Of a stretch of DNA of 64,000 bases, positions 1-8,560 are shown piece after piece. The stretch lies in assembly GCF_004217145.1 (NCBI RefSeq), contig NZ_SHKR01000013.1, forward strand, positions 1,052,344 to 1,116,343, in the 5' to 3' direction. Under the pieces are notes generated by a model. It did no database searches and was not told where the DNA came from. It was given only the letters and a program-made list of their open reading frames with translations. Position 1 is the first letter of the stretch; every line of letters starts with the position of its first letter. The translations under genes were made by a program, and so were the position numbers. Source of the DNA: Kribbella rubisoli (GTDB lineage Bacteria; Actinomycetota; Actinomycetes; Propionibacteriales; Kribbellaceae).

Positions 1-741
1 TACGCGCTCATCAACGCAGGCGACCGCGGCTGGCTCTCGGCCGCAACCCTCGGCACACTCGCCGGTGCCCTCGTCCTGTACGGCGTCTTCGCCTGGGTGC
101 AGCGCTCCGTCCGGTCGCCGCTGATGGACCTCCGGATCCTCACCCGCCGACCCGTTGCCGCCGGCACCGTCATGCTGCTGATCGCAACGGCTCTGATGAT
201 CTCGATGTTCTTTCTCGGATCCTTCTACCTCCAGCACTTCAAGCAGTACGGCGCTCTGCGCACCGGCCTGCTGTTCTTGCCGGTGGCAATCGCCGCGATC
301 GTCGGCGCGCACCTGGCCGGCCAACTCGTCGGACGCGTCGGCGCACGCCCGGTCGCGGTCGTCGGATTCGCGATCACCGCGATCGGTATCGCTGTCCCCG
401 CGATCTGGGAGGGTGCTGCCGTGGTCGTGATCGGGATGACCGTCGGGACGGTAGGACTCGGCACCGCGTTCGTCGCGTCGTCGACCACGACGTTCGCGCA
501 GATCGATCATCGGGAGGCGGGCCTCGCGTCCGGCATCCTGAGCACGTTCCACGAGTTCGGCGCATCGCTCGGCGTTGCGGTGGTGTCGAGTGTGGCGGCG
601 GCCAGTCTCGCCGGCACGGTGTCGACCGGGTTCGCCCGCGGGTTCACGTTCGCGGCGATCACCGCAGCGGTGGCGGCTGTCCTTGCGCTGATCGTCGTAC
701 CGGCGTTCAAGCCTTCAACCGGAGGGGTTCATGTCCATTGA
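1..741 (+). CDS. MFS drug exporter, DHA2/EmrB-QacA type, C-terminal part
   Basis: The reading frame is open from base 1 to a TGA at 739-741, so the 5' part lies outside the window; 246 residues are visible. About seven hydrophobic helices can be seen, separated by short basic loops, for example the arginine-rich loop around ARPVAVVG and the late motif ASGILSTFHEFGASLG. The latter resembles the conserved helix of 14-helix DHA2 drug:proton antiporters. It would export small toxic compounds across the inner membrane using the proton gradient. The end overlaps the start of the next gene by 11 bases, so the two are probably cotranscribed. The subfamily is inferred; the substrate is unknown. Confidence 0.85.
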   Translation, partial: YALINAGDRGWLSAATLGTLAGALVLYGVFAWVQRSVRSPLMDLRILTRRPVAAGTVMLLIATALMISMFFLGSFYLQHFKQYGALRTGLLFLPVAIAAIVGAHLAGQLVGRVGARPVAVVGFAITAIGIAVPAIWEGAAVVVIGMTVGTVGLGTAFVASSTTTFAQIDHREAGLASGILSTFHEFGASLGVAVVSSVAAASLAGTVSTGFARGFTFAAITAAVAAVLALIVVPAFKPSTGGVHVH

Positions 742-1198
742 GATTCGCCGCGCGGTGGTCGCGGATGCAGAGACGGTGCTGACCATGATGGTCGAGCTGG
801 CGGCGTACCAGGATCAGCAGCAGTACGTGACGGCAAGCCCGCAGGACTGGCAGGGCTTTCTCGGACGCGAGGAGGTGATCGTGTTGCTGGCAGAGGTGGA
901 CGGGGTCGCGGCGGGCTATGTGTCCGCGGTGCGCCGCCCGTACCTGTGGGTCGGTGGCGATCAGCTCGCGCTCGACGACCTGTACGTCCGCGAGCAGTTC
1001 CGCGACGCCGGAGTCGGTCGCCAGTTGATGCTCGGACTCGCCCGGCACGCACTGCCGGATCGCCTCCCGATCGGCTGGGGTCTTCGCCTCGAGAACACGG
1101 CCGGTTACCGCTTCTACGAGCGCCTAGGAGCCAAGCTGGTCACGAAAACCGCGGCCAGCTGGTCCGCAGAGGCCTATCAGAGTCAGCTCAGCGAATAG
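731..1198 (+). CDS. GNAT family N-acetyltransferase
   Basis: This 155-residue protein has the GNAT fold pattern: an N-terminal strand with IEIRRAVVADAE, the acetyl-CoA-binding motif near residues 90-97 (FRDAGVGR), and a C-terminal NTAGYRFYERLGA segment typical of motif B. It should transfer an acetyl group from acetyl-CoA to a small amine or protein substrate in the cytoplasm. The ATG lies inside the end of the upstream MFS gene and GGAGGGG sits seven bases before it, supporting this start and coupling to the exporter. The 3' end overlaps the convergent phosphodiesterase gene by 16 bases. The substrate cannot be read from the sequence. Confidence 0.88.
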   Translation: MSIEIRRAVVADAETVLTMMVELAAYQDQQQYVTASPQDWQGFLGREEVIVLLAEVDGVAAGYVSAVRRPYLWVGGDQLALDDLYVREQFRDAGVGRQLMLGLARHALPDRLPIGWGLRLENTAGYRFYERLGAKLVTKTAASWSAEAYQSQLSE

Positions 1199-1983
1199 GT
1201 GGCCGCGACCGGGAGATGGTCGGAGGCGAAGCTCACCGGAACTGACACCTGGGTCGGCGCCAGCTGCGCACTGTGCAGCTGGTAGTCGATCCGCTTGGCC
1301 GGCACCGGCGCCGGGCTGGTCAACCCGAGCCCGAGACCCTTCTCCGGCCAGGTGTCGGTCCAATGCGTCGTCAGCGTCTTCACCTCGGCTGATGTCGACA
1401 AGGCGTTGAAGTCGCCGACCAGCAATGTTGCCTCGGGCGCATCCTTGAGCAAGGCAACGATCGCGTTCACCTGCTCGATCCGCTCGCCGTCGCCCATCGT
1501 GGTCAGGTGCGTGTCGGCGAAGCGCAACGGCGTACCGCCGACGTCGATCAGCGTCTCTAGCAGGCCGCGCTGCTCGCTCCCCGGATGCAGCGGCAGCAGA
1601 CTGTTGCGCGAGTCAACGATCGGGTACTTCGACAACACCAGCGTCCCGTACTGGCGACGGGGCTTTCCCGGCTCCAGCGGATCCCGGTCAAGGTTGGCGG
1701 CGAAGACGTAGTTCATCTTCAACCGCGCCGCCAGCCAGGCCGGCTGATCGACCCAGTTGCTGCGGGCATCGAAGTACTTGTCGACCTCCTGCAGGCCGAC
1801 GATCGACGCGCCGGAGGCTTCGACCGTCTTAGCGACCCGCTCGAGATCGAGCTTCCCGTCGACACCCGCGCCGTGGTGGATGTTGAACGTCAGCGTCCTC
1901 ACCGCGATGGCCTCCACCTTCGCTTGAGCAGTCAGTGGCGACACGAGCAGCAGCAAGGAACCGACCAGAGCAGCGAACACCAC
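1183..1983 (-). CDS. secreted endonuclease/exonuclease/phosphatase family protein
   Basis: The protein has the DNase I-like EEP fold: TFNIHHG with the first metal-site Asn near residue 34, LQEVD with the metal-binding Glu near residue 66, GDFNAL in the middle and SDHLPV at the end. All are hallmark metal and catalytic positions. Such proteins hydrolyse phosphodiesters in nucleic acids, phosphoinositides or sphingolipids. The GTG start at 1983 was chosen because it places a hydrophobic signal peptide (VVFAALVGSLLLLVSP) at the N terminus and avoids overlap with the divergent EamA gene; an in-frame start at 2091 would add 36 unlikely residues. Length 266 residues. The substrate is not predictable. 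Confidence 0.82.
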   Translation of the reverse strand: MVFAALVGSLLLLVSPLTAQAKVEAIAVRTLTFNIHHGAGVDGKLDLERVAKTVEASGASIVGLQEVDKYFDARSNWVDQPAWLAARLKMNYVFAANLDRDPLEPGKPRRQYGTLVLSKYPIVDSRNSLLPLHPGSEQRGLLETLIDVGGTPLRFADTHLTTMGDGERIEQVNAIVALLKDAPEATLLVGDFNALSTSAEVKTLTTHWTDTWPEKGLGLGLTSPAPVPAKRIDYQLHSAQLAPTQVSVPVSFASDHLPVAATYSLS

Positions 1984-2069
1984 CGCAGTATCACATGTGC
2001 AAAGGATCAGGCCCTGGAGCTTACCGAAACGCCATGGCCGTACGGCGTCGTCCTTCCTACCGTGAAGTA

Positions 2070-2909
2070 ATGCGACGGACGGTCCCGCCACAGGCCTACT
2101 TCATCGTCAGCGCGGTCTTCCATTACCTGGGGCCGGCGTTCGCGGTGCTGCTGTTTGCACGGATCGATCCACTCGGAGTGGCCTGGCTACGGATCGCCGC
2201 GGCCGGGCTGATCTTCTCGGTCTGGCGTCGGCCGTGGCGCGCTTGGCGGCTCCTGTCCTGGAGTACGCGCCGCCTGGTGATCGCGTGGGGGGCCGTCCTC
2301 GCGGTGATGAACTGTTGCTTCTACCTGGCGATCGACCGCATCCCACTCGGCACAGTCGCTGCTGCCGAGTTCGCGCCGGTGATCCTGCTCGCGGCGATCG
2401 CCGTGCGCTCGCTGCGCAACCTGCTGGCGCTCGTGCTCGCAGTCGCCGGCGTTTACGTGCTGACCGACATCCGCCTGTCCCACGACTGGATCGGCCTGGC
2501 CTTCACCGCCCTCAACGCGGTGCTGTTCGCTGCATACGTCGTGCTAGGCCACCGGATGTCGCAAGGCCTGCGCCGGATCGACGGCCTCGCGCTCGCGATG
2601 GGAGTCGCGACCGTGCTCGCCCTTCCCGTCGGCGTACACGCAGCCGTTCCAGCGTTCACCGATCCCGCGCTCCTCGCCGCGGCGGTGGGAGTCGGCGTGT
2701 GCTCGTCGGTGATTCCGTACGTCGCGGATCAGCTCGCGATGGCACGGCTGAAGCGGTCTACGTTCGCGTTGATGCTGGCGTTGCTGCCCGCCACGGCGAC
2801 GGTGATCGGTGCCGTCGTACTGCGGCAGTTCCCGCGGCCGGCCGAACTGGCCGCGGTGGCGATCATCGTCGTCGCGGTCGGGCTGCATCGTGAAGCTAGA
2901 TCGCCCTGA
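2070..2909 (+). CDS. EamA/DMT family transporter
   Basis: The 279-residue product is almost entirely hydrophobic, with about ten helices in two similar halves, as expected for the drug/metabolite transporter (RhaT/EamA) family. The second repeat carries the family-like segment SSVIPYVADQLAMARL. It probably exports a metabolite or amino acid. ATG 2070 is preferred over upstream in-frame starts because those would overlap the divergent phosphodiesterase and add a hydrophilic, non-family extension. The 3' end overlaps the convergent SDR gene by 14 bases. The substrate is unknown. Confidence 0.85.
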   Translation: MRRTVPPQAYFIVSAVFHYLGPAFAVLLFARIDPLGVAWLRIAAAGLIFSVWRRPWRAWRLLSWSTRRLVIAWGAVLAVMNCCFYLAIDRIPLGTVAAAEFAPVILLAAIAVRSLRNLLALVLAVAGVYVLTDIRLSHDWIGLAFTALNAVLFAAYVVLGHRMSQGLRRIDGLALAMGVATVLALPVGVHAAVPAFTDPALLAAAVGVGVCSSVIPYVADQLAMARLKRSTFALMLALLPATATVIGAVVLRQFPRPAELAAVAIIVVAVGLHREARSP

Positions 2910-3708
2910 GTGACAGCTCCTGCCAGTCGGCCCAGGTCTTCAGCCGGTCCTCGTACGCCTGCTTCACCAGCTCGTAGCCCTGGCCGAAGAACACGTGCAG
3001 GGGCGGGTTGGGGGAGTCGGCGAGCTCGAGGATCGCCGGCCCCGCCGCGGCCGGGTCGTCGAAGTCGACCGACGACACATAGTCCATGAGCGCCTGGCGC
3101 TGGCCGTCGTACAGCGGGTTCGGGGTCGCGGCGACCCCGCCGGTCAGGCCCTCGGTTGCGTACCCGCCGGGCTCGACCACGGTCACCTTGATCCCGAATC
3201 CGGCGACCTCCTGGGCGAGCGCCTCGCTCAGACCTTCGAGCGCCCACTTCGACGCGCAGTACCCGCTGCCGAGCAGGAACCCGGTCAGCCCGGCGACCGA
3301 CGAGATCTGGATGATGTGACCGCTGCCCTGCTCACGCAGGTACGGCAGCACTGCCTGCGTGACCCAGACCGGACCGAAGAAGTTGGTCTCGATCTGGTCC
3401 CGCAGCTGCTGCTCGGTGAACTCCTCGACCGCGCCGGACAGCCCGTAGCCGGCGTTGTTCACGATCACGTCGAGGCGGCCGAAGTGCTCCTTCGCCTGCT
3501 CGACGGCCCCGAAGACAGCAGCCTTGTCGGTGACGTCGAGCTCGAGCGGGAGTACTGCGTCGCCGTACGTATCGACCAGGTCGGTGAGGCTCTTGCGGGC
3601 CGTCGCGGCCACCCGATCCCCGCGGGACAGGGCAGCCTCGACGAAGTGGCGACCGAGGCCGCGAGACGATCCGGTGACGAACCAGACCTTGCCGCTATTG
3701 GGGCTCAT
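2896..3708 (-). CDS. SDR family oxidoreductase
   Basis: A classical short-chain dehydrogenase of 270 residues. The cofactor motif TGSSRGLG lies at residues 12-19, NNAG at 84-87, the catalytic serine near 136 and YxxxK as Y150/K154. The length and the motif after YxxxK resemble the NAD(P)-dependent oxidoreductases often annotated as SDR or ketoreductase. The ATG overlaps the TGA of the upstream FAD oxidoreductase (ATGA), so the two genes form a translationally coupled pair, probably acting on the same metabolite. The substrate is unknown. Confidence 0.9.
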   Translation of the reverse strand: MSPNSGKVWFVTGSSRGLGRHFVEAALSRGDRVAATARKSLTDLVDTYGDAVLPLELDVTDKAAVFGAVEQAKEHFGRLDVIVNNAGYGLSGAVEEFTEQQLRDQIETNFFGPVWVTQAVLPYLREQGSGHIIQISSVAGLTGFLLGSGYCASKWALEGLSEALAQEVAGFGIKVTVVEPGGYATEGLTGGVAATPNPLYDGQRQALMDYVSSVDFDDPAAAGPAILELADSPNPPLHVFFGQGYELVKQAYEDRLKTWADWQELSLRAI

Positions 3709-5033
3709 GCCGGCCTCACGTTGTGGTTGCCCGCGAACAGGTTGGTCGGGTCATACTCGCGCTTGACCGCCGCGAGCCGCTCGTACGTCGCCGTCGGGTA
3801 GACCGCAGCCACATCGGCGTCCCCGGCGTCGGACAGGAAGTTCGCGTAGGCGCCGGTGACCTGGGGTGTGAGCTTGTCCCACAGCGCCTGGCGAGCCGGC
3901 TTGGTCGCCTCGATGACCGGCGGCGGGCCGATCGTGGTCGTGGCGAACATCAGCTCCGCCTCACGGTGCGCGTACGCCGTGGCGTCGGCTGCGACCCGCG
4001 ACACGGCTCCGCCGACGGTGCGGACGGACATGATCGGCGAGCCCTGCGAGGCGCCGGTCTCGGCAAGGATCCGCAGTACCTCCGGGACGGAATCCTTGTC
4101 GACAAAGGCACTCCGGGTGATCAGCTGGATGCCGGGCGGCGGGACCACGCCGTCGACCAGGACCTCGGCGTACGGCCGGAGCGCGACGTCGTCGGCGAGC
4201 ACCGTGCCGAGCTTGCGGATCGGGTCGATGGCCTGAGCGGCGAGCTCCGCGTCGTCGCCGTCGTACGCCAGCTCGATCTCCAGCGGCGCCTCGGGGCCGC
4301 CGAGGAACGGGTTGGCGAACGCCGCGATCGACGTGAGCTCGGCCGGCGCGGTGCGCTGATAGGCCGCCCAGCCCTGAAGCACCTCGGCGATCTCGTTCGC
4401 CGGGAAGGCGAGCTTGCCGAAGTAGATGTCTGTCGTCGGGTGCGCCGCGAACTCGAACGCGGTCACGATCCCGAAGTTCCCGCCGCCACCGCGGACCGCC
4501 CAGAACAGCTCGGCGTTCTCGTCCGCCGACGCCCGTACGACGTCACCGGCCGCGGTCACGATCTCGACGGCGACCAGATTGTCCAGCGCCAGACCGTACT
4601 TGCGGACCTTCCATCCGATCCCACCGGACAGCGTCAGCCCGCCGACGCCCACACTCTTGGTGTCACCCGACGAGATCGCCAGCCCGTGCGGCGCGAGCGC
4701 GGCCGCGACCTGGCCCCAGGTGGCGCCGCCGCCGATGCGTACGACGTGGCGCTCCTTGTCGACGAGCTCGATCCCGGCCAGCTTGCCGAGCTCGATCACC
4801 ACCCCGCCGTCGTTCGTCCCGAACCCGGCGAACGCGTGCCCACCGCCACGGACAGCCAGCGGCAGCCCGCTCTGTGCAACATAGGCGACGGCCTTTTGGA
4901 CATCCTCGACACCTGCCGGCCTGAGGACGTACGCCGGGCTGCCCCCGACCAGCACGGTCCGGCTCGCGGCGTCGTACTCCGCGTCGTCCGGTCCGACGAT
5001 CTCTCCACCGAATCCTTCGATCACTGCGCTCAT
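3705..5033 (-). CDS. FAD-binding oxidoreductase with BBE C-terminus
   Basis: A 442-residue PCMH-type flavoprotein. The N-terminal FAD domain contains RGGGHAF, whose His is the usual covalent flavin attachment site, followed by IGGGATWG and a GGIGW loop; the C-terminal DPTNLFAGNHNVRP is the berberine-bridge-enzyme tail. The second cysteine that gives bicovalent flavin in some relatives is not seen at the expected SGDTKSVG position, so single-His attachment is likely. It would oxidise an alcohol, sugar or alkaloid-like substrate using O2. It is the first gene of the pair with the SDR at 2896-3708. The 176 bases upstream, shared with the divergent DUF998 gene, hold both promoters. Confidence 0.88.
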   Translation of the reverse strand: MSAVIEGFGGEIVGPDDAEYDAASRTVLVGGSPAYVLRPAGVEDVQKAVAYVAQSGLPLAVRGGGHAFAGFGTNDGGVVIELGKLAGIELVDKERHVVRIGGGATWGQVAAALAPHGLAISSGDTKSVGVGGLTLSGGIGWKVRKYGLALDNLVAVEIVTAAGDVVRASADENAELFWAVRGGGGNFGIVTAFEFAAHPTTDIYFGKLAFPANEIAEVLQGWAAYQRTAPAELTSIAAFANPFLGGPEAPLEIELAYDGDDAELAAQAIDPIRKLGTVLADDVALRPYAEVLVDGVVPPPGIQLITRSAFVDKDSVPEVLRILAETGASQGSPIMSVRTVGGAVSRVAADATAYAHREAELMFATTTIGPPPVIEATKPARQALWDKLTPQVTGAYANFLSDAGDADVAAVYPTATYERLAAVKREYDPTNLFAGNHNVRPA

Positions 5034-5209
5034 GACGTTCCTTTGCGTTTGTCCTCATCGAACAAACACCTGACGCCGGGCGGGCAGGTCATGTGACGTG
5101 AACAAACGCACATCACACTTCGCGGGGCTATTTCGTCTGTGGTGTCGAGTCCGGGCGTGGCCGCTCGACGCAGGGGTGACGGATTCCCCCTGTGAAAGGA
5201 CTTTCTGAG

Positions 5210-5866
5210 ATGACTACTCACGATGTGACCGTTTCGGCCCGCGGCGTCTCCACCCGTGCCCTGCTCACCGGCGGTGCCGTCGCCGGTTCGCTGTACGTCG
5301 TGGTGTGGCTGACGCAGGCGTTCACCCGGGAAGGCTTCGACATCACCCGCCACCCCGCCAGCCTGCTCGCCAACGGCGGGCCGGGCTGGATCCAGACGAC
5401 GAACTTCATCGTCAGCGGGCTGCTGTCCATCGCTGCCGCGGTCGGGCTGCGCCGGGCTCTTACCGGTCGCGGTCGGGTGTGGGGCCCTTGGCTGGTGGGT
5501 TTGTACGGTTTCGGGCTCGTACTCGCGGCTGGGTTCCCCGCGGACCCGGCGGCCGGGTTCCCGGTCGGTACGCCGGCCGACTACGCCGAGATCAGCGCCC
5601 GTGGCATGGGCCACTTCGTTGCTGGTGGCATCGGTTTCTCCGGTCTGATCGGGGGGTGCCTGGTGATCGCCGCGCATTACCGTTCGATCGGTCGCCGCGC
5701 GTTCGCCCGGTTCTCCGCCGTCACCGGCATTCTGTTCTTCGGCGCCTTCGCCGGGCTCAGCGCGGGCGCGGGCAGCCGGCCCACGATCATCGCGTTCGAC
5801 ATCGCCGTCGTCCTCGGGTGGAGCTGGCTCACCGCGGTCTGCCTCGACAAACGCCGTACCGCATGA
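5210..5866 (+). CDS. DUF998 family membrane protein
   Basis: A predicted integral membrane protein of 218 residues with about six helices. The pattern (ALLTGGAVAGSLYVVVWLTQAF, then DITRHPASLLANGGPGWIQTTNFIVSGLL) is characteristic of DUF998, whose role is not established. GAAAGGA ten bases before ATG 5210 sets the start; an in-frame upstream ATG has no such site. It is divergent from the FAD oxidoreductase and is followed directly by a strong hairpin terminator. Function unknown. Confidence 0.85.
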   Translation: MTTHDVTVSARGVSTRALLTGGAVAGSLYVVVWLTQAFTREGFDITRHPASLLANGGPGWIQTTNFIVSGLLSIAAAVGLRRALTGRGRVWGPWLVGLYGFGLVLAAGFPADPAAGFPVGTPADYAEISARGMGHFVAGGIGFSGLIGGCLVIAAHYRSIGRRAFARFSAVTGILFFGAFAGLSAGAGSRPTIIAFDIAVVLGWSWLTAVCLDKRRTA

Positions 5867-5869
5867 AAA

Positions 5870-5902
5870 ACAGCCCTGGGAGCGCGTGGCTCCCAGGGCT
5901 GT
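5870..5902. terminator. bidirectional rho-independent terminator
   Basis: A perfect 14-bp inverted repeat (5870-5883 and 5889-5902) with a 5-base loop sits between the convergent DUF998 and phytase-like genes. The A-run before it gives a U-run on the minus-strand transcript. It probably ends both transcripts. Confidence 0.85.
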
Positions 5903-5911
5903 CGGCGAGTC

Positions 5912-7204
5912 TCAGTGCAGGCGGATCGTGACCAGCGTCGTCTCGATGCCACTGTCGACCAGGTTGCCCTGGGCATCGAATGCCGCAGGTCCGTCGGTCA
6001 TCCCGAAGTCGTTGTCGTTGATGACGACCAGGCTGTCGTGCACGAGCGCGATGCCCTCGATCTTCTTCGGTGCGCCCTTGACCGTGTTCAGGTCGAGGAA
6101 CAGCTGCTTCTTCAGCGCCGGCACGCCGGTCGCGTCGGCCTCGTACGACGGAGTGGTTGCCACGTCGTCCCACTTCGATCCGAGGACGTTCGCGGACGAC
6201 CGCAGTACGACGCGCTGCAACCGCGCGGCGTTGTCGGTCCGCTCCTCGACCAGCAGCGTTTCGGGGCCTGCGGCAACGACCGACGAGATCTTCAGTTCGC
6301 TGGTGTCGTCCTCACCCGGGTCGACCACGCCGACCGGGTCGAACTGGTACGCGTACTCGGCCGTCAGCTTCCCGCGGTGCGGCGAGAACCGCAGCAGGCG
6401 GGTGTTGAGCGAAGCCTCGCCGACCTTCTTGCTCGGGTTCGACAGCGGGCTCTGCAGGGCGAGGACCAGGTCGCCGCCGGGCAGCTGCGCGAGTCCCTCG
6501 AAGCCGCGGTTGATCTTGCGGGTCAGGAAGATCGCGGGCAGCGACTCGATCACCGGGTAGTCGGCGCCCTTGAGGTTCAGGCCCTTCGGGACGTACCGCG
6601 CGAGCACCTGACCGCGGCTCGACACGTGGACGAGCGACGGGCTGTACTCGTCGACCAGCCAGAACGTTCCGTCGCTCGCCCGGACGATGCCCTCCGTGTC
6701 GAGGCCGTTCGGGTTGATGCCGAGACGCGTGGAGGCGTCGAAGTTGTACGGGAGCTCGTCGCGGCTCTCCTGGTTGGACAGGCCGGTGACCGGCTGGCCG
6801 TGCCGGGTGGTGATCGGGATCGCGTCGATCACCTTCAGCTTCTTGCCGTCGACCTTGACCTTCACGATCGCCGGATCGAAGCCCGGCACCGGGAACGTCC
6901 GCCGGTTCACATCGTCGACCTTGATCTGCCCGTTCGGTCCGCGATCCGTCACGGTCCAGAACTCGCCGCTCTTACCGGCCGGAAAGATGTCACTCCCGAT
7001 CCCGCCGAGGTCGACCAACCGGTCGTTGTCCACCGACCCACGGATCAACCCGTTGGAGAACTTCGCCAGTGAGATGTCCGGCAACGTAGCCGTTCCCACC
7101 ACCTTCGGCCCCCGCTCGCCGGCCACGGCAGCAGGCGCAGTACCCGCCACCAACGCAGCAACCCCCACCACCGAAGCCGCCACCACCCACTTACCACGAG
7201 ACAT
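5912..7204 (-). CDS. secreted esterase-like activity of phytase family protein
   Basis: A 430-residue protein beginning with a clear Sec signal peptide (KWVVAASVVGVAALVAG, cleavage near ATAPAAVA). The mature part contains GGIGSDIFP, TDRGPNG, DTEGIVRASDGTFWLVDEYSPSLVHVS and FEGLAQLPGGDLVLALQSP, which match the phytase-like esterase beta-propeller family found in many actinomycete secreted proteins. The start is set by GGGAGAG just before ATG 7204; an upstream in-frame start would place residues before the signal peptide. Enzymatic activity is by family analogy only. Confidence 0.85.
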   Translation of the reverse strand: MSRGKWVVAASVVGVAALVAGTAPAAVAGERGPKVVGTATLPDISLAKFSNGLIRGSVDNDRLVDLGGIGSDIFPAGKSGEFWTVTDRGPNGQIKVDDVNRRTFPVPGFDPAIVKVKVDGKKLKVIDAIPITTRHGQPVTGLSNQESRDELPYNFDASTRLGINPNGLDTEGIVRASDGTFWLVDEYSPSLVHVSSRGQVLARYVPKGLNLKGADYPVIESLPAIFLTRKINRGFEGLAQLPGGDLVLALQSPLSNPSKKVGEASLNTRLLRFSPHRGKLTAEYAYQFDPVGVVDPGEDDTSELKISSVVAAGPETLLVEERTDNAARLQRVVLRSSANVLGSKWDDVATTPSYEADATGVPALKKQLFLDLNTVKGAPKKIEGIALVHDSLVVINDNDFGMTDGPAAFDAQGNLVDSGIETTLVTIRLH

Positions 7205-7291
7205 GCGATCTCTCCCCTCACAGACGTCCCCGCGACCCTCACCCGACCGCGTGAACGCCACGTGAACACCACCCAAGACCTACTGGAAGGC

Positions 7292-7780
7292 TCAGGCGCG
7301 GGAGCGCATTTCCTTGGCGAACGACTCTTGGAGGCGGCGCATGGCGGCGGCTTCGGTGGGGTCTGCGAAGAGGGTGGGGAGGTCGGCGGGGTCTACGTCG
7401 TAGAGGTGGGTTTGGATCCACCAGATGTTGCCTGCCGGGTCCTTGATGCGGGCGCCGCGGTCGCCGACGATTTTCGAGGTCGTCAGTTCGGTGACGATGG
7501 TCGCGCCGGCGTCGACGGCGCGGGCGACCGTCGCATCGGCGTCGTCGACGAAGACGCTGAGGAAGCTGGGGGTGTCCGGCCAGTCGGGCTGGGAGTCGAA
7601 GGCCATTATGACCGAGTGGCCGATGGTGATTTCGGCATGCCCGATCGTGCCGTCCTCGTTGGGGACGGCGAAGGCCGGCTGGGTGCCGAACGCCTCTTGT
7701 ACGAACTCGAGCCAGGCCGCGGCCCCACGAACGGCCACGTACGGAGTAACAGTCGACTTACCACCGGGATATTTGCTCAT
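7292..7780 (-). CDS. VOC family protein, PhnB-like
   Basis: A 162-residue single-chain glyoxalase-fold protein starting SKYPGGKSTVTPYVAVRGAA, with IGHAEITIGHSVIMAFD and DPAGNIWWIQTHLYD, typical of PhnB-like VOC proteins. Members bind a metal and act as resistance proteins, isomerases or 3-demethylubiquinone methyltransferase-like folds; the actual activity is not predictable here. ATG 7780 is preceded by GGAGAG. It is followed on the same strand by the phytase-like gene 87 bases away. Confidence 0.85.
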   Translation of the reverse strand: MSKYPGGKSTVTPYVAVRGAAAWLEFVQEAFGTQPAFAVPNEDGTIGHAEITIGHSVIMAFDSQPDWPDTPSFLSVFVDDADATVARAVDAGATIVTELTTSKIVGDRGARIKDPAGNIWWIQTHLYDVDPADLPTLFADPTEAAAMRRLQESFAKEMRSRA

Positions 7781-7900
7781 GGGGCTACTCTCCGCGCAGT
7801 AGTGGCCAGCTTCTGTCCTCTATCCGACTCTGGCGGCCAATAGGCATCAGTTGGCTTCCTAGCGGTAGCAAGCCACGTGTGAATCTTGTGAAATTGCCTG

Positions 7901-8560
7901 ATGACGACGTTCGTGCTGGTTCCCGGTGGTTGGAAGGGCTCGTGGGCTTATGAGGCGGTGGTTCCGCTCTTGGACGGGCATGACGTTCACGCGCTGACGC
8001 TCACCGGGCTGCGACCGGACGACGACGAGGCGACGGTCGCGACGGCCAACCTCGACACGCACGCGGACGATGTACTGCGGTTGCTCGATCGCGCTGACCT
8101 CACCGACGTGACGCTGGTCGGCCACAGCTATGCCGGCATGGTGATCACCGCGGCCGCGGATCGCGCAGCCAGCCGGATCTCGCGACTGGTGCATCTCGAC
8201 GCCTTCGTACCGCGCGATGGCGAGTCGTGGTGGTCGCTGGTGAACGACTACTTCCGCAAACTGACCATCGAGGGCACTGCGACCAGCGGGTACGCCGTCT
8301 GCCCGCCGGGCGCCAAGGATCCCCGTCGCCGGCCGCAACCGCTCGCCTCGTTCATGCAGGCGACCCGGCTCACCGGCAAGGTCGACGAGATCCCACGGCG
8401 GGACTTCGTCTACTGCTCGGGGTGGGAGGACCAGACGCCGTTCGCCGAGCTCCACACCCGGCTCCAGGCCGATCCTGACTGGCAGGTTCACGTCGTCCCG
8501 ACCGGCCACAACGTGATGAACGAGGACCCGGAGTTCGTCGCGAAGCTACTACTCAGCTAG
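7901..8560 (+). CDS. alpha/beta hydrolase
   Basis: A compact 219-residue alpha/beta hydrolase without lid. It starts TTFVLVPGGWKGSW (oxyanion-hole segment), has the nucleophile elbow GHSYAG with Ser76, and VPTGHNVMNED near the end supplying the catalytic His. The pattern matches the salicylate esterase/hydroxynitrile lyase-like group. The substrate is unknown. It is divergent from the VOC gene and convergent with the serine hydrolase, overlapping it by 12 bases. Confidence 0.88.
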   Translation: MTTFVLVPGGWKGSWAYEAVVPLLDGHDVHALTLTGLRPDDDEATVATANLDTHADDVLRLLDRADLTDVTLVGHSYAGMVITAAADRAASRISRLVHLDAFVPRDGESWWSLVNDYFRKLTIEGTATSGYAVCPPGAKDPRRRPQPLASFMQATRLTGKVDEIPRRDFVYCSGWEDQTPFAELHTRLQADPDWQVHVVPTGHNVMNEDPEFVAKLLLS